Shown: positions 25,246-34,671, counted from the stretch's first letter. The stretch: 64,000 nt of DNA from Candidatus Melainabacteria bacterium (GCA_016212515.1 JACRFZ010000011.1:1-64000), one strand, 5' to 3'. Numbers and translations are program-made. The notes: generated by a model from the letters alone, not told the origin.

Positions 25246-28200
25246 ATGAAAGCCTCAGATCTCTTTGTAAAAGCTCTCGAGAACGAGGGCGTTGAATACA
25301 TTTTCGGCATACCCGGCGAAGAAAACCTCGACCTGCTCGAGTCTCTGCGCCACTCCACCATCAAACTGGTGATCACCAGACACGAGCAGGCCGCCGGCTT
25401 CATGGCCGCTACCTATGGCCGCCTCACCGGCAAGCCGGGCGTCTGCCTCTCCACCCTCGGCCCCGGCGCCACCAATCTGGTAACGGCTGCTGCCTACGCC
25501 CAACTGGGCGGCATGCCCATGGTCATGATCACCGGTCAAAAACCGATAAGCAGAAGCAAGCAGGGGCAGTTCCAGATTATTGACGTAGTGGAGATGATGC
25601 GCCCGCTCACCAAATTCACCAGGCAAATAGTAGACGGCTCACGCATTGCCTCCACCATTCGGGAAGCCTTTCGCCTGGCCCGGGAAGAAAAGCCCGGCGC
25701 GGTGCACATAGAACTGCCCGAAGACGTAGCGGCGGAAGAAGTGACTGGCACACCCCTGCCCATCCATCATGTGCAAAGGCCATATCCGGATCCCCATTCC
25801 CTGGAACAAGCCGTCAACATGCTCAAGGAAGCAAAAGCACCGCTGGTTCTTGTGGGCGCCGGCGCCAACCGCAAGCGCACACGCAAAGCCCTGGCCGCCT
25901 TCATCGACAAAACCGGCATACCCTTCTTCAACACCCAGATGGGTGTGGGCGTCGTAGATGAACGGCATCCTCTCTACCTGGGCACGGCCGCCCTCTCCGA
26001 CAACGATGTGGTCCATCATGCCATTCGCAAAGCCGACTTGATCATCAACGTCGGTCATGATGTGGTGGAAAAACCGCCCTTCCTCATGGAGCGACAGGGC
26101 TGCCAGGTACTGCACATCAACTTCTTCTCAGCCAGAGTGGACGAAGTTTACTTCCCTCAGCACGAAGTTGTGGGTGATATCGCCAACACCATGAGAGAGT
26201 TGACGGAACGCCTTCAGCCTCAAACTGACTGGGACTTCACAAACTTTCTCGCTGTCAAAGCCAAAGGCGATCAGCTCATCGAGAAGCAGGCCGCCTTTGC
26301 CACCTTTCCGCTCACACCACCGCGACTGGTGGCAGACCTGCGAGAAGCAATGCCCGACAACGGCATCGTCACTCTCGACAACGGACTGTATAAGCTCTGG
26401 TTCGCCCGCAACTACCGAGCCCACATGCCCAACACCCTACTGCTTGATAACGCCCTGGCCACAATGGGAGCCGGCTTACCCTCGGCCATAGCAGCCAAGA
26501 TGATCAAACCAACCGTGAAAGTAGCCACTGTCTGCGGCGACGGCGGCTTCATGATGAACGCCCAGGAATTGGAAACTGCCGTCAGGCTTGGTCTTGACCT
26601 GGTGGTTATCATTCTCAACGATTCCGCCTACGGTATGATCAAATGGAAGCAAAAGGAAGGCTTCGCTACGGAATTCGGTCTTGATTTCACGAACCCCGAT
26701 TTCGTACTCCTGGCCAAGTCTCATGGCGCCCATGGGCACCGTGTGACCGCCACAGACGAACTCCTGCCTTTGCTGCAAAAATGCCTGAACGAAAAGGGTG
26801 TACACGTCATCGATGTGCCTTTCGAATACGGCAGCACCAACCACTTGATTGTGGTAAGAGACCTGGAGGAAGCACTGGTGAAAAGCGAGTCTGCGCCATT
26901 AGCAGAAAATGGAGAGAGGGGAGTGGAAAATGCCCCTGTCCAAACCCTGACGGTTTACTCACCCCACGACAGAAGATTGATCGGCAATTTGCCGATGGCT
27001 TCAGCCTCAGATGTGGAAGCTGCCCTGTCGGTAGCGCACAACCTCTACCTGAACCGCAGCAAGTGGCTTCCGGCTCACAGGCGTATCGAAATTCTGGAGC
27101 GCCTGGTGGAACTGATGCTGGCCCACAAAGATGAGTTGCTCCATACTGCCATCAGGGAAGGCGGCAAGCCTTACGCCGACAGCGTAGTAGAAGTAAACCG
27201 GGCCATTCAAGGGGTCAAGCTGGGCATCGCCGCCATGCAAAATCTGCACGGCGAGGAAGTGCCTATGGGTTTGACACCGGCCTCCGCCGGAAGGCTCGCT
27301 TGCACCTTCAAAGAGCCCATCGGTGTGGTTGTCTCACTCAGTGCCTTCAACCATCCTCTCAACCTGATAGTGCACCAGACCATCCCGGCCATCGCCGCCG
27401 GCTGCCCGGTCATAGTCAAACCGGCAGCAACAACACCCTACACCTGCCTGAAGTTCGTGCAATTGTTGCACCAGGCAGGCTTACCGCAAGAGTGGTGCCA
27501 GGCCCTGGTAGTCGACAATGCCAATGCCGAAAAGCTGGCAACAGACAGCCGAGTAGCCTATCTTTCCTTCATCGGCTCGGCCAAAGTAGGCTGGTATCTG
27601 CGCTCCAAATTGGCAGCCGGTACCCGCTGCGGTCTTGAGCACGGCGGCGTCGCTCCGGTGATCATTGACCGCTCCAGCACCAGTGCGGCCCAGTTGGATG
27701 AGATGGTTCCACCGCTGGTCAAGGGCGCCTTCTACCACGCCGGTCAGGTTTGCGTTTCAGTCAAACGCATTTACGTGCCGGAAGAAGCGGCGGTCACTCT
27801 GGCAGAAAAACTGGCAGAAGCGGCGAGCATGCTCAAGGTCGGCGATCCGTCCGATCCGGCCACGGAAGTAGGACCCTTGATCAGACCGGAAGAAGTGGAT
27901 CGTGTGGCCGCCTGGGTGGAAGAGGCTGTAGAGCAGGGAGCCAAGCGTTTGTGCGGCGGAAGGAGGGAAGGAGCCAGCTACTACACGCCCACAGTGCTAC
28001 TGGACCCACCGGCTACGGCCAAGGTCTCTACCCTGGAAGTCTTCGGTCCCGTGGTCTGCGTCTACTCCTACAAAGAGCTGGACGAAGCCATTGCAGCAGC
28101 CAACAGCCTGCCCTGCGCCTTCCAGGCTGCTGTCTTCAGCAAAGACCTGGACACGGCCATGCGCGTCACCAGACACCTGAACGCCACCGCCGTCATGGTC

Positions 28201-28347
28201 AATGACCATACGGCCTTCCGCGTGGACTGGATGCCCTTCGGCGGACGCAAAGAGTCGGGGCTGGGGCTCGGCGGTATCGCCCACAGTGTCAAAGAAATGA
28301 CCCAGGACAAACTGATGGTCATTAAAAGCAGCGGCATGGACAGCTAA
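25246..28347 (+). CDS. Fusion: acetolactate synthase-like ThDP enzyme + aldehyde dehydrogenase
   Basis: 1033 residues in one open frame. Residues 1-545 are a complete ThDP enzyme of the acetolactate synthase/pyruvate decarboxylase superfamily: FGIPGEENLDLL, the catalytic Glu47 in TRHEQAAGFMA, the central FAD/regulatory-type domain, and the ThDP motif GDGGFMMNAQELE (about 430) ending at LNDSAYG. After a linker (545-563) comes a complete aldehyde dehydrogenase domain: SAFNHPLNL, FIGSAKVG, Glu798 in LEHGG (usually LELGG), catalytic Cys836 in HAGQVCVS, and EVFGPVVCVY. The likely logic is decarboxylation of a 2-oxo acid to an aldehyde followed by oxidation to the acid, with channelling. Substrate is not decidable. 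Good ribosome binding site; monocistronic between two terminators. Confidence 0.88.
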   Translation: MKASDLFVKALENEGVEYIFGIPGEENLDLLESLRHSTIKLVITRHEQAAGFMAATYGRLTGKPGVCLSTLGPGATNLVTAAAYAQLGGMPMVMITGQKPISRSKQGQFQIIDVVEMMRPLTKFTRQIVDGSRIASTIREAFRLAREEKPGAVHIELPEDVAAEEVTGTPLPIHHVQRPYPDPHSLEQAVNMLKEAKAPLVLVGAGANRKRTRKALAAFIDKTGIPFFNTQMGVGVVDERHPLYLGTAALSDNDVVHHAIRKADLIINVGHDVVEKPPFLMERQGCQVLHINFFSARVDEVYFPQHEVVGDIANTMRELTERLQPQTDWDFTNFLAVKAKGDQLIEKQAAFATFPLTPPRLVADLREAMPDNGIVTLDNGLYKLWFARNYRAHMPNTLLLDNALATMGAGLPSAIAAKMIKPTVKVATVCGDGGFMMNAQELETAVRLGLDLVVIILNDSAYGMIKWKQKEGFATEFGLDFTNPDFVLLAKSHGAHGHRVTATDELLPLLQKCLNEKGVHVIDVPFEYGSTNHLIVVRDLEEALVKSESAPLAENGERGVENAPVQTLTVYSPHDRRLIGNLPMASASDVEAALSVAHNLYLNRSKWLPAHRRIEILERLVELMLAHKDELLHTAIREGGKPYADSVVEVNRAIQGVKLGIAAMQNLHGEEVPMGLTPASAGRLACTFKEPIGVVVSLSAFNHPLNLIVHQTIPAIAAGCPVIVKPAATTPYTCLKFVQLLHQAGLPQEWCQALVVDNANAEKLATDSRVAYLSFIGSAKVGWYLRSKLAAGTRCGLEHGGVAPVIIDRSSTSAAQLDEMVPPLVKGAFYHAGQVCVSVKRIYVPEEAAVTLAEKLAEAASMLKVGDPSDPATEVGPLIRPEEVDRVAAWVEEAVEQGAKRLCGGRREGASYYTPTVLLDPPATAKVSTLEVFGPVVCVYSYKELDEAIAAANSLPCAFQAAVFSKDLDTAMRVTRHLNATAVMVNDHTAFRVDWMPFGGRKESGLGLGGIAHSVKEMTQDKLMVIKSSGMDS

Positions 28348-28373
28348 CACTACCGCGCCAAAGTAGAGCAAAG

Positions 28374-28406
28374 ACCGGAGTCGCACTAAGTGTGGCTCCG
28401 GTTTTC
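28374..28406 (+). terminator. Rho-independent terminator
   Basis: Stem ACCGGAG-T-CGCAC / GTGTG-G-CTCCGGT with a three-base loop, followed by TTTC. Closes the fusion gene. Confidence 0.85.
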
Positions 28407-28441
28407 TTTCAAATTCAAATCACTTACTGACAGGAAATCCT

Positions 28442-28768
28442 ATGCAATTTACCCAAATCACCCTCGCAGCAACGGCTATTATCGGCGCCGCTCTCGGCTA
28501 CTTCCTCTTTCAAAGAGAAAAGAACTACAGCCACCCGGGCGTAGGAACTGTGCTGGCTGCCCTCTGGATCGTCCAGGTTGTGATAGTGGCGATCGGTCTG
28601 AGCCTGCTACAGTGGCTTGGGCAAGAGTCCATCAAGCCTGGCGACCTGCATGGTCTACCGACCGCCTTCTGGGTCGTCTACACGGTATGGACCGGTCAGG
28701 CTCTCACTTACATTACCTTAGCCAAAGTGTATGTCATGAAAAATCGCGACCCCTTCAGCCCCTACTGA
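28442..28768 (+). CDS. Small membrane protein, 108 residues, three helices
   Basis: Hydrophobic segments at about 5-22, 37-60 and 75-94. The loop after the first helix is FQREKNYSHPG. No family recognised. ATG at 28442 is preceded by AGGAAA. Gene order with the neighbouring single-gene membrane units gives no functional clue. Confidence 0.6.
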   Translation: MQFTQITLAATAIIGAALGYFLFQREKNYSHPGVGTVLAALWIVQVVIVAIGLSLLQWLGQESIKPGDLHGLPTAFWVVYTVWTGQALTYITLAKVYVMKNRDPFSPY

Positions 28769-28796
28769 AGGCTCCGCCAACTTAAAAAACAACAGG

Positions 28797-28826
28797 GCGG
28801 CTCCGGGTTTCCGGACCGCTTCCTTT
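28797..28826 (+). terminator. Probable terminator
   Basis: GCGG-C-TCCGG / CCGGA-CCGC stem with a one-base bulge, followed by TTCCTTT. Confidence 0.55.
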
Positions 28827-28853
28827 CACCTCCAAAACATTGAGATCTCAATT

Positions 28854-29411
28854 ATGACCGGTTCAGAAATGAGCGATTTTGTCCGCCCCTTCGCCCTGGC
28901 AATTTGTGCCGGGCTGGGCACCCTTTTCTTAGTCATGGGTCTGGTTACGGCAAGCCCCATAAGCACCATTGCCTACTTACTGGCAGGGGTGCTCTTGCTT
29001 CTGGCATTTTACCTGTTCCTTCTTGGTCATTACGTAACGCACCGGCGCAAAGTCAATGACGCTAAAGAAAGACAAGAATTTGCCCAGGACAATCCCACTC
29101 TCTATGGGGCGCTGGTCAAGCTGCAAGCAATTTGCGACGGTCTACCCGGCTACAAGCGTATCCGCTTCCATCGCTCAGCCGAATCCGGCGTCAACCACGG
29201 CGAGGCCCAGCTAAATGTTTATGTCTACGTAGACGGCTGGAGCGAACCAGGCAACAAAGGAGAACCCGTTTCCGTGGGCGGAATGCCCATCCAGGACTGG
29301 TTCAACAAAGTACCCAAGGAGTTGAACGGCTACGAAGTGGAAATCACCATCTTCCACAACAGCATCTCTATGGGCTTTGTGGGCGGACTGGGCAACGGTT
29401 TCTGGACCTAG
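28854..29411 (+). CDS. Membrane-anchored hypothetical protein, 185 residues
   Basis: Two closely spaced membrane helices (about 12-32 and 38-60) are followed by a basic segment (THRRKVNDAKERQE) and a soluble C-terminal domain with beta-strand pattern (EAQLNVYVYVDGW, GYEVEITIFHNSISMGF). By the positive-inside rule the domain faces the cytoplasm. Family unknown. ATG at 28854; the alternative at 28869 would remove five residues. It precedes the GH1 gene by 36 bases without a terminator, so both may be cotranscribed. Confidence 0.6.
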   Translation: MTGSEMSDFVRPFALAICAGLGTLFLVMGLVTASPISTIAYLLAGVLLLLAFYLFLLGHYVTHRRKVNDAKERQEFAQDNPTLYGALVKLQAICDGLPGYKRIRFHRSAESGVNHGEAQLNVYVYVDGWSEPGNKGEPVSVGGMPIQDWFNKVPKELNGYEVEITIFHNSISMGFVGGLGNGFWT

Positions 29412-29447
29412 CTGCAACAGCACAGAGTTCAAGGAGACCCTGCCTCT

Positions 29448-30854
29448 ATGAATAACAAGCACCCCCTGACACAACTGTGGCAGACCGGCAGCCGTCATGC
29501 CGCCCGCCTTGCCTACAGACTCGGTCTCAGTACTAAGTACTGTTTCCCCCCTAGCTTTCTCTGGGGCACCGGCACCTCAGCCTACCAGGTGGAAGGCGCT
29601 CACGATCAAGACGGCAAAGGAGAATCAATCTGGGACCGCTTCTGTAGAAGCCCGGGCAACATCAAAAACGGTGACACCGGGGACATGGCATGCGATCAGT
29701 ATCACCGTTTTGCTCAAGATCTGGAACTTTGCCGTCGCCTCAATCTTGGCGCCTATCGTTTCTCCATCTCCTGGCCCCGGGTACAGCCACTCGGCCGCGG
29801 CGCCTTCAACGAAAAAGGCATGAGCTACTACGATCGCCTCATCGATGAGCTTCTTACACTGGGCATCGAACCGGTAATCACCCTTTACCACTGGGACCTG
29901 CCCCAGGCTCTGCAAGATGATCTGGGTGGTTTCGCGCACCGCGACACCGTCCAACACTTCGCCGACTACACCGAAGCCATGGTCCATCGTTACAGCGACC
30001 GCGTCGCCTTCTGGACCACCCTGAATGAGCCCTGGTGCTCTTCCTTCCTGGGACATCAAACAGGCTATCACGCGCCCGGCATCAAAGATCCGCTCATCGC
30101 CGCCCAGGTGGCCCACAACTTATTGCTCTCTCACGGCGCAGGCACAATCGCCGCCCGCGCCGCTGCCAGACAGAAGCTCGACCTGGGTATTGTTCTCAAC
30201 CTGACCATCAGCGAGGCTCTCAACCCGGCCGACGCACACCTGGCGGACAAAGCCTTCGCCAGAGACTGCGGCTTTTATCTTGAGCCCCTGCTGAAAGGCA
30301 AATATTCCCAGGCCGCCCTTGCCGGCATCAAAGACTTCAAGGAACAGGATCTGAGGCTAATCAACCAGCCTATGGACTACCTGGGCATCAACTATTACGC
30401 CCGCAGCCTCGTCAGTTCAACAGGAAAAACCCATCCCGTCCCAGGTGCCGAATACACCCAGATGGGCTGGGAGGTTCACCCGCAGGCCCTGCGACGATTG
30501 CTCAATCGCATCCGCAGAGACTATCCGGAAGTGCCGCCCCTCTACGTGACGGAAAACGGCGCTGCCTATGCGGATTTAGTCACACAAGCAGGTCGCATAC
30601 ACGACACTAAACGCCTGGAGTACCTGCGCCGCCACATCGAACAAGTCGCTCTCGCCATCGAGGACGGAGTCGATGTGAGGGGCTACTTCGCCTGGTCACT
30701 GCTCGACAATTTCGAATGGGCGGAAGGCTACGACCGCCGCTTCGGTATTGTGCATGTAGATTTCGCTACCCAAGAACGGCGCATCAAAGACAGCGGACTC
30801 TGGTACGCCGAAACAGCCCGGTCGAACAAAATTGTGCTACCGCGAAACCTGTAA
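29448..30854 (+). CDS. Glycoside hydrolase family 1 beta-glucosidase
   Basis: 468 residues. The family 1 signature is complete: FLWGTGTSAYQVEGA at the N-terminus, FSISWPRVQP, YHWDLPQAL, TLNEPW with acid/base Glu194, YVTENGAA with nucleophile Glu369, and FAWSLLDNFEWAEGY near the end. The first 30 residues before the barrel are longer than usual and hold no clear signal peptide, so the enzyme is probably cytoplasmic. It should release glucose or galactose from beta-glycosides and could act after the exported GH30 enzyme at 20.3 kb. Retaining mechanism is known for the family; the exact sugar is not evident. Confidence 0.93.
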   Translation: MNNKHPLTQLWQTGSRHAARLAYRLGLSTKYCFPPSFLWGTGTSAYQVEGAHDQDGKGESIWDRFCRSPGNIKNGDTGDMACDQYHRFAQDLELCRRLNLGAYRFSISWPRVQPLGRGAFNEKGMSYYDRLIDELLTLGIEPVITLYHWDLPQALQDDLGGFAHRDTVQHFADYTEAMVHRYSDRVAFWTTLNEPWCSSFLGHQTGYHAPGIKDPLIAAQVAHNLLLSHGAGTIAARAAARQKLDLGIVLNLTISEALNPADAHLADKAFARDCGFYLEPLLKGKYSQAALAGIKDFKEQDLRLINQPMDYLGINYYARSLVSSTGKTHPVPGAEYTQMGWEVHPQALRRLLNRIRRDYPEVPPLYVTENGAAYADLVTQAGRIHDTKRLEYLRRHIEQVALAIEDGVDVRGYFAWSLLDNFEWAEGYDRRFGIVHVDFATQERRIKDSGLWYAETARSNKIVLPRNL

Positions 30855-30882
30855 TTTCTTTTTTCCAACTGAGGTTACCGAT

Positions 30883-31374
30883 ATGACTTTTACTCAAAAC
30901 CACCCACTGAAACCACTGTCATACCTTTTGGCTGCCGCCCTGGCATTAGCCATACTCTGGACCGGCTGGTTCATAGTAATCTCCCTATATCTCGCGCCCC
31001 TCACCCTGCTCGGCAAAGCAGAAACCTTGCCGGCTTACCATTCCCATGCACTGGCTTTGCTTGCCGGCGCAGCGGCCTTCTACCGAATCTACAAAACTCA
31101 AGCACGCCTCCTCCTGAAAAAAGCGCTGCTCTCCAGTTTTGCACTCAGCTTCATTTTAATCCTGGCCTTCTTTGCCGCCAGCCTGCTCGCCCTCGGCGCC
31201 GTCAGCGCCGCCTACTTACTCAGCGCCACCACTGGCAGTGCCACCACGGCTGTCATCGTCTGCACCACAGCCTGGTGCCTCTCCAGCATCTACTACTGGG
31301 TAACGGTCATCCCCTGGCTGCGATTCCTGGTAGCACCGCTCACTGAAGAAGGGAAATTGAGGCTCAACTTCTAA
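30883..31374 (+). CDS. Membrane protein, 163 residues, four helices
   Basis: Hydrophobic segments at about 12-40, 54-68, 80-103 and 112-145. No conserved motif recognised; the C-terminus TEEGKLRLNF is charged. ATG at 30883 follows TGAGGTT; the in-frame start at 30832 lies within the end of the GH1 gene and is less likely. Spacing of 28 bases from GH1 suggests one operon. Confidence 0.6.
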   Translation: MTFTQNHPLKPLSYLLAAALALAILWTGWFIVISLYLAPLTLLGKAETLPAYHSHALALLAGAAAFYRIYKTQARLLLKKALLSSFALSFILILAFFAASLLALGAVSAAYLLSATTGSATTAVIVCTTAWCLSSIYYWVTVIPWLRFLVAPLTEEGKLRLNF

Positions 31375-31389
31375 CAACAACAAAACCAT

Positions 31390-31425
31390 GATCTTGCAAT
31401 TCAAGATCCCACCACAACCCTTTTT
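31390..31425 (+). terminator. Possible terminator
   Basis: Seven-base perfect stem GATCTTG / CAAGATC with a five-base loop, then an A/C-rich spacer and TTTTT at 31421-31425. The distance between stem and T run is longer than usual. Confidence 0.4.
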
Positions 31426-31457
31426 GCCGGTGCCGCAATTAGCACCTGGGAAGGCAT

Positions 31458-31937
31458 ATGAACACATCAATTCGTTTTCGCATTCGTAAAGCTGCTATGG
31501 CAGACAAAGCTGCCATCCTAAAGATTAACAATGCCGTACTGGACTGCCCTTTCGAAGAAGACTGGCTGGATAGGATCCTGGCCGAAAGTCCCGATAAGGT
31601 GCTGGTAGCGGTGCGGGAAGAAACTGTTCTCGGCTTCCTCACTTTCATCTGCAGAGAGGAAGGGGTCTATATCACATACATGGGTGTAGATTCAGAAATC
31701 CAACGCTGCGGCATTGGCAAAGCCCTGCTCAAGAAAGTCATCGATGCCCTGCCGGACCACGGTAAGAATCAAATTCGCCTGCATGTGAAAGCCTCAAACT
31801 TAGCAGCGATTTCTTTCTACGAAGCGGCCGGCTTTCGCCCTGCCGCCCAGATCAACAATTACTACGGGAAAGGCAAGCCCGCCTTCCTGATGCGCTTCGA
31901 TACCCATTCTCTGCAGTCCATGCTCAATGGGTCCTAA
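31458..31937 (+). CDS. GNAT-family N-acetyltransferase
   Basis: 159 residues, the usual size of a single GNAT domain. Strand 4 and the acetyl-CoA-binding loop read YMGVDSEIQRCGIGKALL (Q/RxxGxG/A pattern), followed by LHVKASNLAAISFYEAAGF, the typical RimI-like closing segment in which Asn and Tyr line the active site. Transfers an acetyl group from acetyl-CoA to an amine; the acceptor could be a protein N-terminus or a small molecule. GGGAAGG precedes the ATG by several bases. Neighbours give no clue. Confidence 0.88.
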   Translation: MNTSIRFRIRKAAMADKAAILKINNAVLDCPFEEDWLDRILAESPDKVLVAVREETVLGFLTFICREEGVYITYMGVDSEIQRCGIGKALLKKVIDALPDHGKNQIRLHVKASNLAAISFYEAAGFRPAAQINNYYGKGKPAFLMRFDTHSLQSMLNGS

Positions 31938-31964
31938 GAAACATCCTTTCAAAGAGGAGACCCC

Positions 31965-32381
31965 ATGCCGCTTTTGAACTTACTTAAGTCGTATGCCTAT
32001 GTGTTTACGGCGACCTTCCTACTCATCCTCGTCTCTAATTTCTTCGCCCTGTCAGCCTTCGCCATTGCCCCCTGGACTCACCTGTTAGCTATGGCTGCTT
32101 TTATTTCCGCCCTGGCCTGGCTTCTCTACATGGCGCTCATCTTGTCTGTTTCTACCGTACTTCAGTTGAAAGAGCCCGGCTTTGCTCTGGCCACTGTCTT
32201 TGGCGTGGTATCAGGAGCAACAGCGCTGAAAACAACCTCGATCCTTTTCGCAGGAGCAATCGGACTGCACAGCTTAACCGCTCTCATTGTCTTTGCTCTC
32301 ATCAATACCTTGCTGGTCTGGCTTCTGGCCTTTGCTACAGGCACCTTAAGAAAAGAGCTGAGCTTCCTTCCGAAGCGCTAA
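31965..32381 (+). CDS. Membrane protein, 138 residues, four helices
   Basis: Hydrophobic segments at about 8-30, 36-62, 66-92 and 98-122. No family recognised. AGAGGAGA lies directly upstream of ATG. It follows the acetyltransferase by 27 bases and is probably cotranscribed with it. Two hairpins follow. Confidence 0.6.
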   Translation: MPLLNLLKSYAYVFTATFLLILVSNFFALSAFAIAPWTHLLAMAAFISALAWLLYMALILSVSTVLQLKEPGFALATVFGVVSGATALKTTSILFAGAIGLHSLTALIVFALINTLLVWLLAFATGTLRKELSFLPKR

Positions 32382-32431
32382 CAACTTTCCCAAGCGCAAC
32401 ACGCCCTTGAGATTGAGAAAAACCTATCCTG

Positions 32432-32481
32432 CCGGCAGATTGTCTCTGCCGGTCACCCTTAGCCGGAATGCCTTCCGGTTT
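32432..32481 (+). terminator. Pair of terminator hairpins
   Basis: First hairpin CCGGCAGA / TCTGCCGG (32432-32452), second CCGGAA / TTCCGG (32463-32478) followed by TTT. Both stems contain CCGG, and alternative pairing between them is possible. Confidence 0.6.
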
Positions 32482-32521
32482 AACCGTGCGGCTATAAGCC
32501 GTCACAGATGGAGCACAAGAC

Positions 32522-33148
32522 ATGAAAATTTTCACCCTCACCAATAAAGGCACCCTCTTCGCCGGTGCCACCCTGCCACTGCAAAGAACCAACGAAGGTC
32601 AATACTATATTCGCGGACAGCTCAAAGCCGGTCCTGCCGTGGCAATCGACCTGCTTCTCAGCCCGGACGCGCAGATTATCGGCGCCGATTTCCCTCGCGG
32701 GGCCGAGCTAATCATCAGACAAGCTTCTGTGGAAGAAAATAGCGAAGGTCACTATCGCCTCACCACCGAAAGACCTCTGACCGTGGCACAAAATGCCGAC
32801 GGACACTTCTTGCAAGTACTGCCTGATTCGCCGGAAAGTAGACCGGACTCCGTTCTAGTCTGGATACCGGATCTGAAAGAAGAAATCGAAGTAAACCAGG
32901 GACGGGTGGTAGGCGGAGTATCAAAAGTCTTGGAGAAAAACGCCGGCGAAAGCATCCAGGGCATCGGCTCGGGCGGTCTGGTGCGAATGAAGCCCCACAG
33001 TTCCTTCATTCTAGCCACCTACCACAACCTGACGGCGCAGGAAAACAAACCCAGACAACTGAGTTCGGTGGCTGTGCGCTACGACGGCAACGGTCACTTC
33101 TCGGTGGCTGGACAGTTCGTACCGGACTACAACTTGGTTTGGAGCTAA
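32522..33148 (+). CDS. Hypothetical beta-rich protein, 208 residues
   Basis: No signal peptide or membrane helix. Short beta-like stretches alternate throughout (GTLFAGATLPLQRT, YYIRGQLKAGPAVAIDLLL, SSVAVRYDGNGHFSVAGQF). Family unknown. The starting ATG has only a weak upstream GGAG (ATGGAGCACAAG). A GCCACC / GGTGGC hairpin without T run lies just after the stop (about 33157-33186). Confidence 0.6.
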   Translation: MKIFTLTNKGTLFAGATLPLQRTNEGQYYIRGQLKAGPAVAIDLLLSPDAQIIGADFPRGAELIIRQASVEENSEGHYRLTTERPLTVAQNADGHFLQVLPDSPESRPDSVLVWIPDLKEEIEVNQGRVVGGVSKVLEKNAGESIQGIGSGGLVRMKPHSSFILATYHNLTAQENKPRQLSSVAVRYDGNGHFSVAGQFVPDYNLVWS

Positions 33149-33259
33149 TCAATAATGCTGCCACCCTGAAAGACACCTGGTGGCGGTATCAACACTTTTT
33201 CAAGGGCTGCACGGTAGGTGTAGCCCTCATCTGCAATGAACAATGAGGAATTCAAACAA

Positions 33260-33691
33260 ATGAACAAAAAATTGATATGGGGGAAACTCGCAATTCTACT
33301 TGGCCTATTTTTGGCGGTCTGGGGCTCCGGTGCAACCGTCAATGATGGAAACGGCCTCGTTAACGCCACACCGTATGCACCGGACTGGCAGACAGTTCTC
33401 TTGATAGCCGGAATCGTCTTGCTGACGGCGGCAGTTGCCTATGGACTAGGCATCATAGCCAGTCTCCTCTTTCAAGTCGAAAACAGCAGGGCCGACGAAA
33501 AGCTTTACCTAATCATGTGTGTTTCGGTTTTAGCCGGAACGATGGCCTTAACAACTCCATCGCTCGTACATGGACTGCTCACCATGCCCATGATCACAAT
33601 CATCTGCAGCGCGATGATTTGTACGGTGACGGGAACTATCCTTACAATCAAAGGGCTGCCGGATTTAGGAACCAACCAGACGGCGCCGTGA
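33260..33691 (+). CDS. Membrane protein, 143 residues, four helices
   Basis: Hydrophobic segments at about 7-25, 43-68, 85-103 and 108-128. Small external loop with TVNDGNGLVNATPYAPDW. No family recognised. ATG at 33260 has GAGG 13 bases upstream; an in-frame ATG at 33236 would add eight residues and has no clear ribosome binding site. Likely a single-gene unit. Confidence 0.55.
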   Translation: MNKKLIWGKLAILLGLFLAVWGSGATVNDGNGLVNATPYAPDWQTVLLIAGIVLLTAAVAYGLGIIASLLFQVENSRADEKLYLIMCVSVLAGTMALTTPSLVHGLLTMPMITIICSAMICTVTGTILTIKGLPDLGTNQTAP

Positions 33692-33764
33692 CACATCACG
33701 CAGCAGGCAATGTGTGTTCTTAACTGAGAGCACGTCAACTTACACTCTCTACCAGGAGATACTC

Positions 33765-34318
33765 ATGACTGAAAGCATCATATGTGCCAAAGCAGCGGAA
33801 ACGCCCAAACGCTTCTTAGACGAAAAACGACTGACACTCAATCCGCACATAGTCACACCAGACTCAATGGCTCACTTTGACGCCCGCTCAATGAATCGAT
33901 AGACCAGCAAGCAGCCCAAGAAGTACACAGTGCTGTGGTGCGACTGGCTAGCGATTTCAAGCTTCCACCGCTCATCAATCTCCAGCAAATTACTGGATAC
34001 GACCTGCGCTGGCAATTGGATTGCCCGGAGGCTGATCTTGAAACCCACATGAGTATCCTTGACGTCTATAGCGCCAATCCTCATCTGTTCTTTGCGGCAA
34101 GCAACGGAATCCAGATATTTGGCGCACCCCGCTCCCAGCAAGAGGCCAAAAGATTCTGGAGTCTTTGGGGTAATCTCAATGGAGAGGCATCGCGAATGTC
34201 TCCAATTTTAGGTTTCGATCTTCCCGATCAAGACGTGACCTGCCAGCTCAATGTAGACATGATTGCAAGCGGACACGGAAACCGCAAATACGGCAAAGTG
34301 GATCTTTCCAACACTTAA
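33765..34318 (+). pseudogene. Hypothetical gene split by an apparent -1 frameshift
   Basis: A frame beginning at ATG 33765 (CAGGAGA upstream) codes MTESIICAKAAETPKRFLDE and goes on to a stop at 33900-33902. An open stretch with protein-like character continues in the -1 frame from just after the TGA at 33878-33880: RPLNESIDQQAAQEVHSAVV, then FKLPPLINLQQITGYDLRWQ and so on to 34318. Joining the two near 33881-33898 would give one protein of about 184 residues. No classical slippery heptamer is present, so a mutation or sequencing error is more likely than programmed shifting. The downstream part has no start codon with a ribosome binding site. Function unknown. Confidence 0.6.
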
Positions 34319-34671
34319 ACTACCGAGTCCGGGCAGGCAGGATGCATGTCCGGACTTAACCAAAACACCGGCAGGTTCTCCATTTTTTACATCCGTCTCC
34401 TATAGCTTATAAGACGCTTGATAATCCAGCGCAGCTTTAGCATATCTAGCACACCACCTCTTCTAATCAACACTCCAAGCTTGCTCGCCAATGTTGCAAC
34501 ACTCTAAACATTCTACAAGCAACGAGATTCACAACCAGTCTTAAAGCCACTTTCGGTATTACTATATCTTTGCATATCTCAGCAAACAAAAAAAACTGGT
34601 GTCAACTAAAGTAAATACGGGCATAACGTGCCGACCGGCAAAGGAGCATCCCTGCCCCGATGGAGTTTCCG
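34319..34671. other. Intergenic region between convergent genes
   Basis: About 350 bases, AT-rich after 34375. A hairpin AGTCCGG / CCGGACT (34326-34356) follows the frameshifted gene. For the - strand gene ending at 34672, a run of eight T (on that strand) lies at about 34587-34594 but with no good stem. No gene seen. Confidence 0.45.

Noticed and set aside
34319..34671. AT-rich gap examined for tRNA or small RNA genes
   Set aside because: No cloverleaf, no GTTCRA-type T-loop and no promoter/terminator pair could be found.
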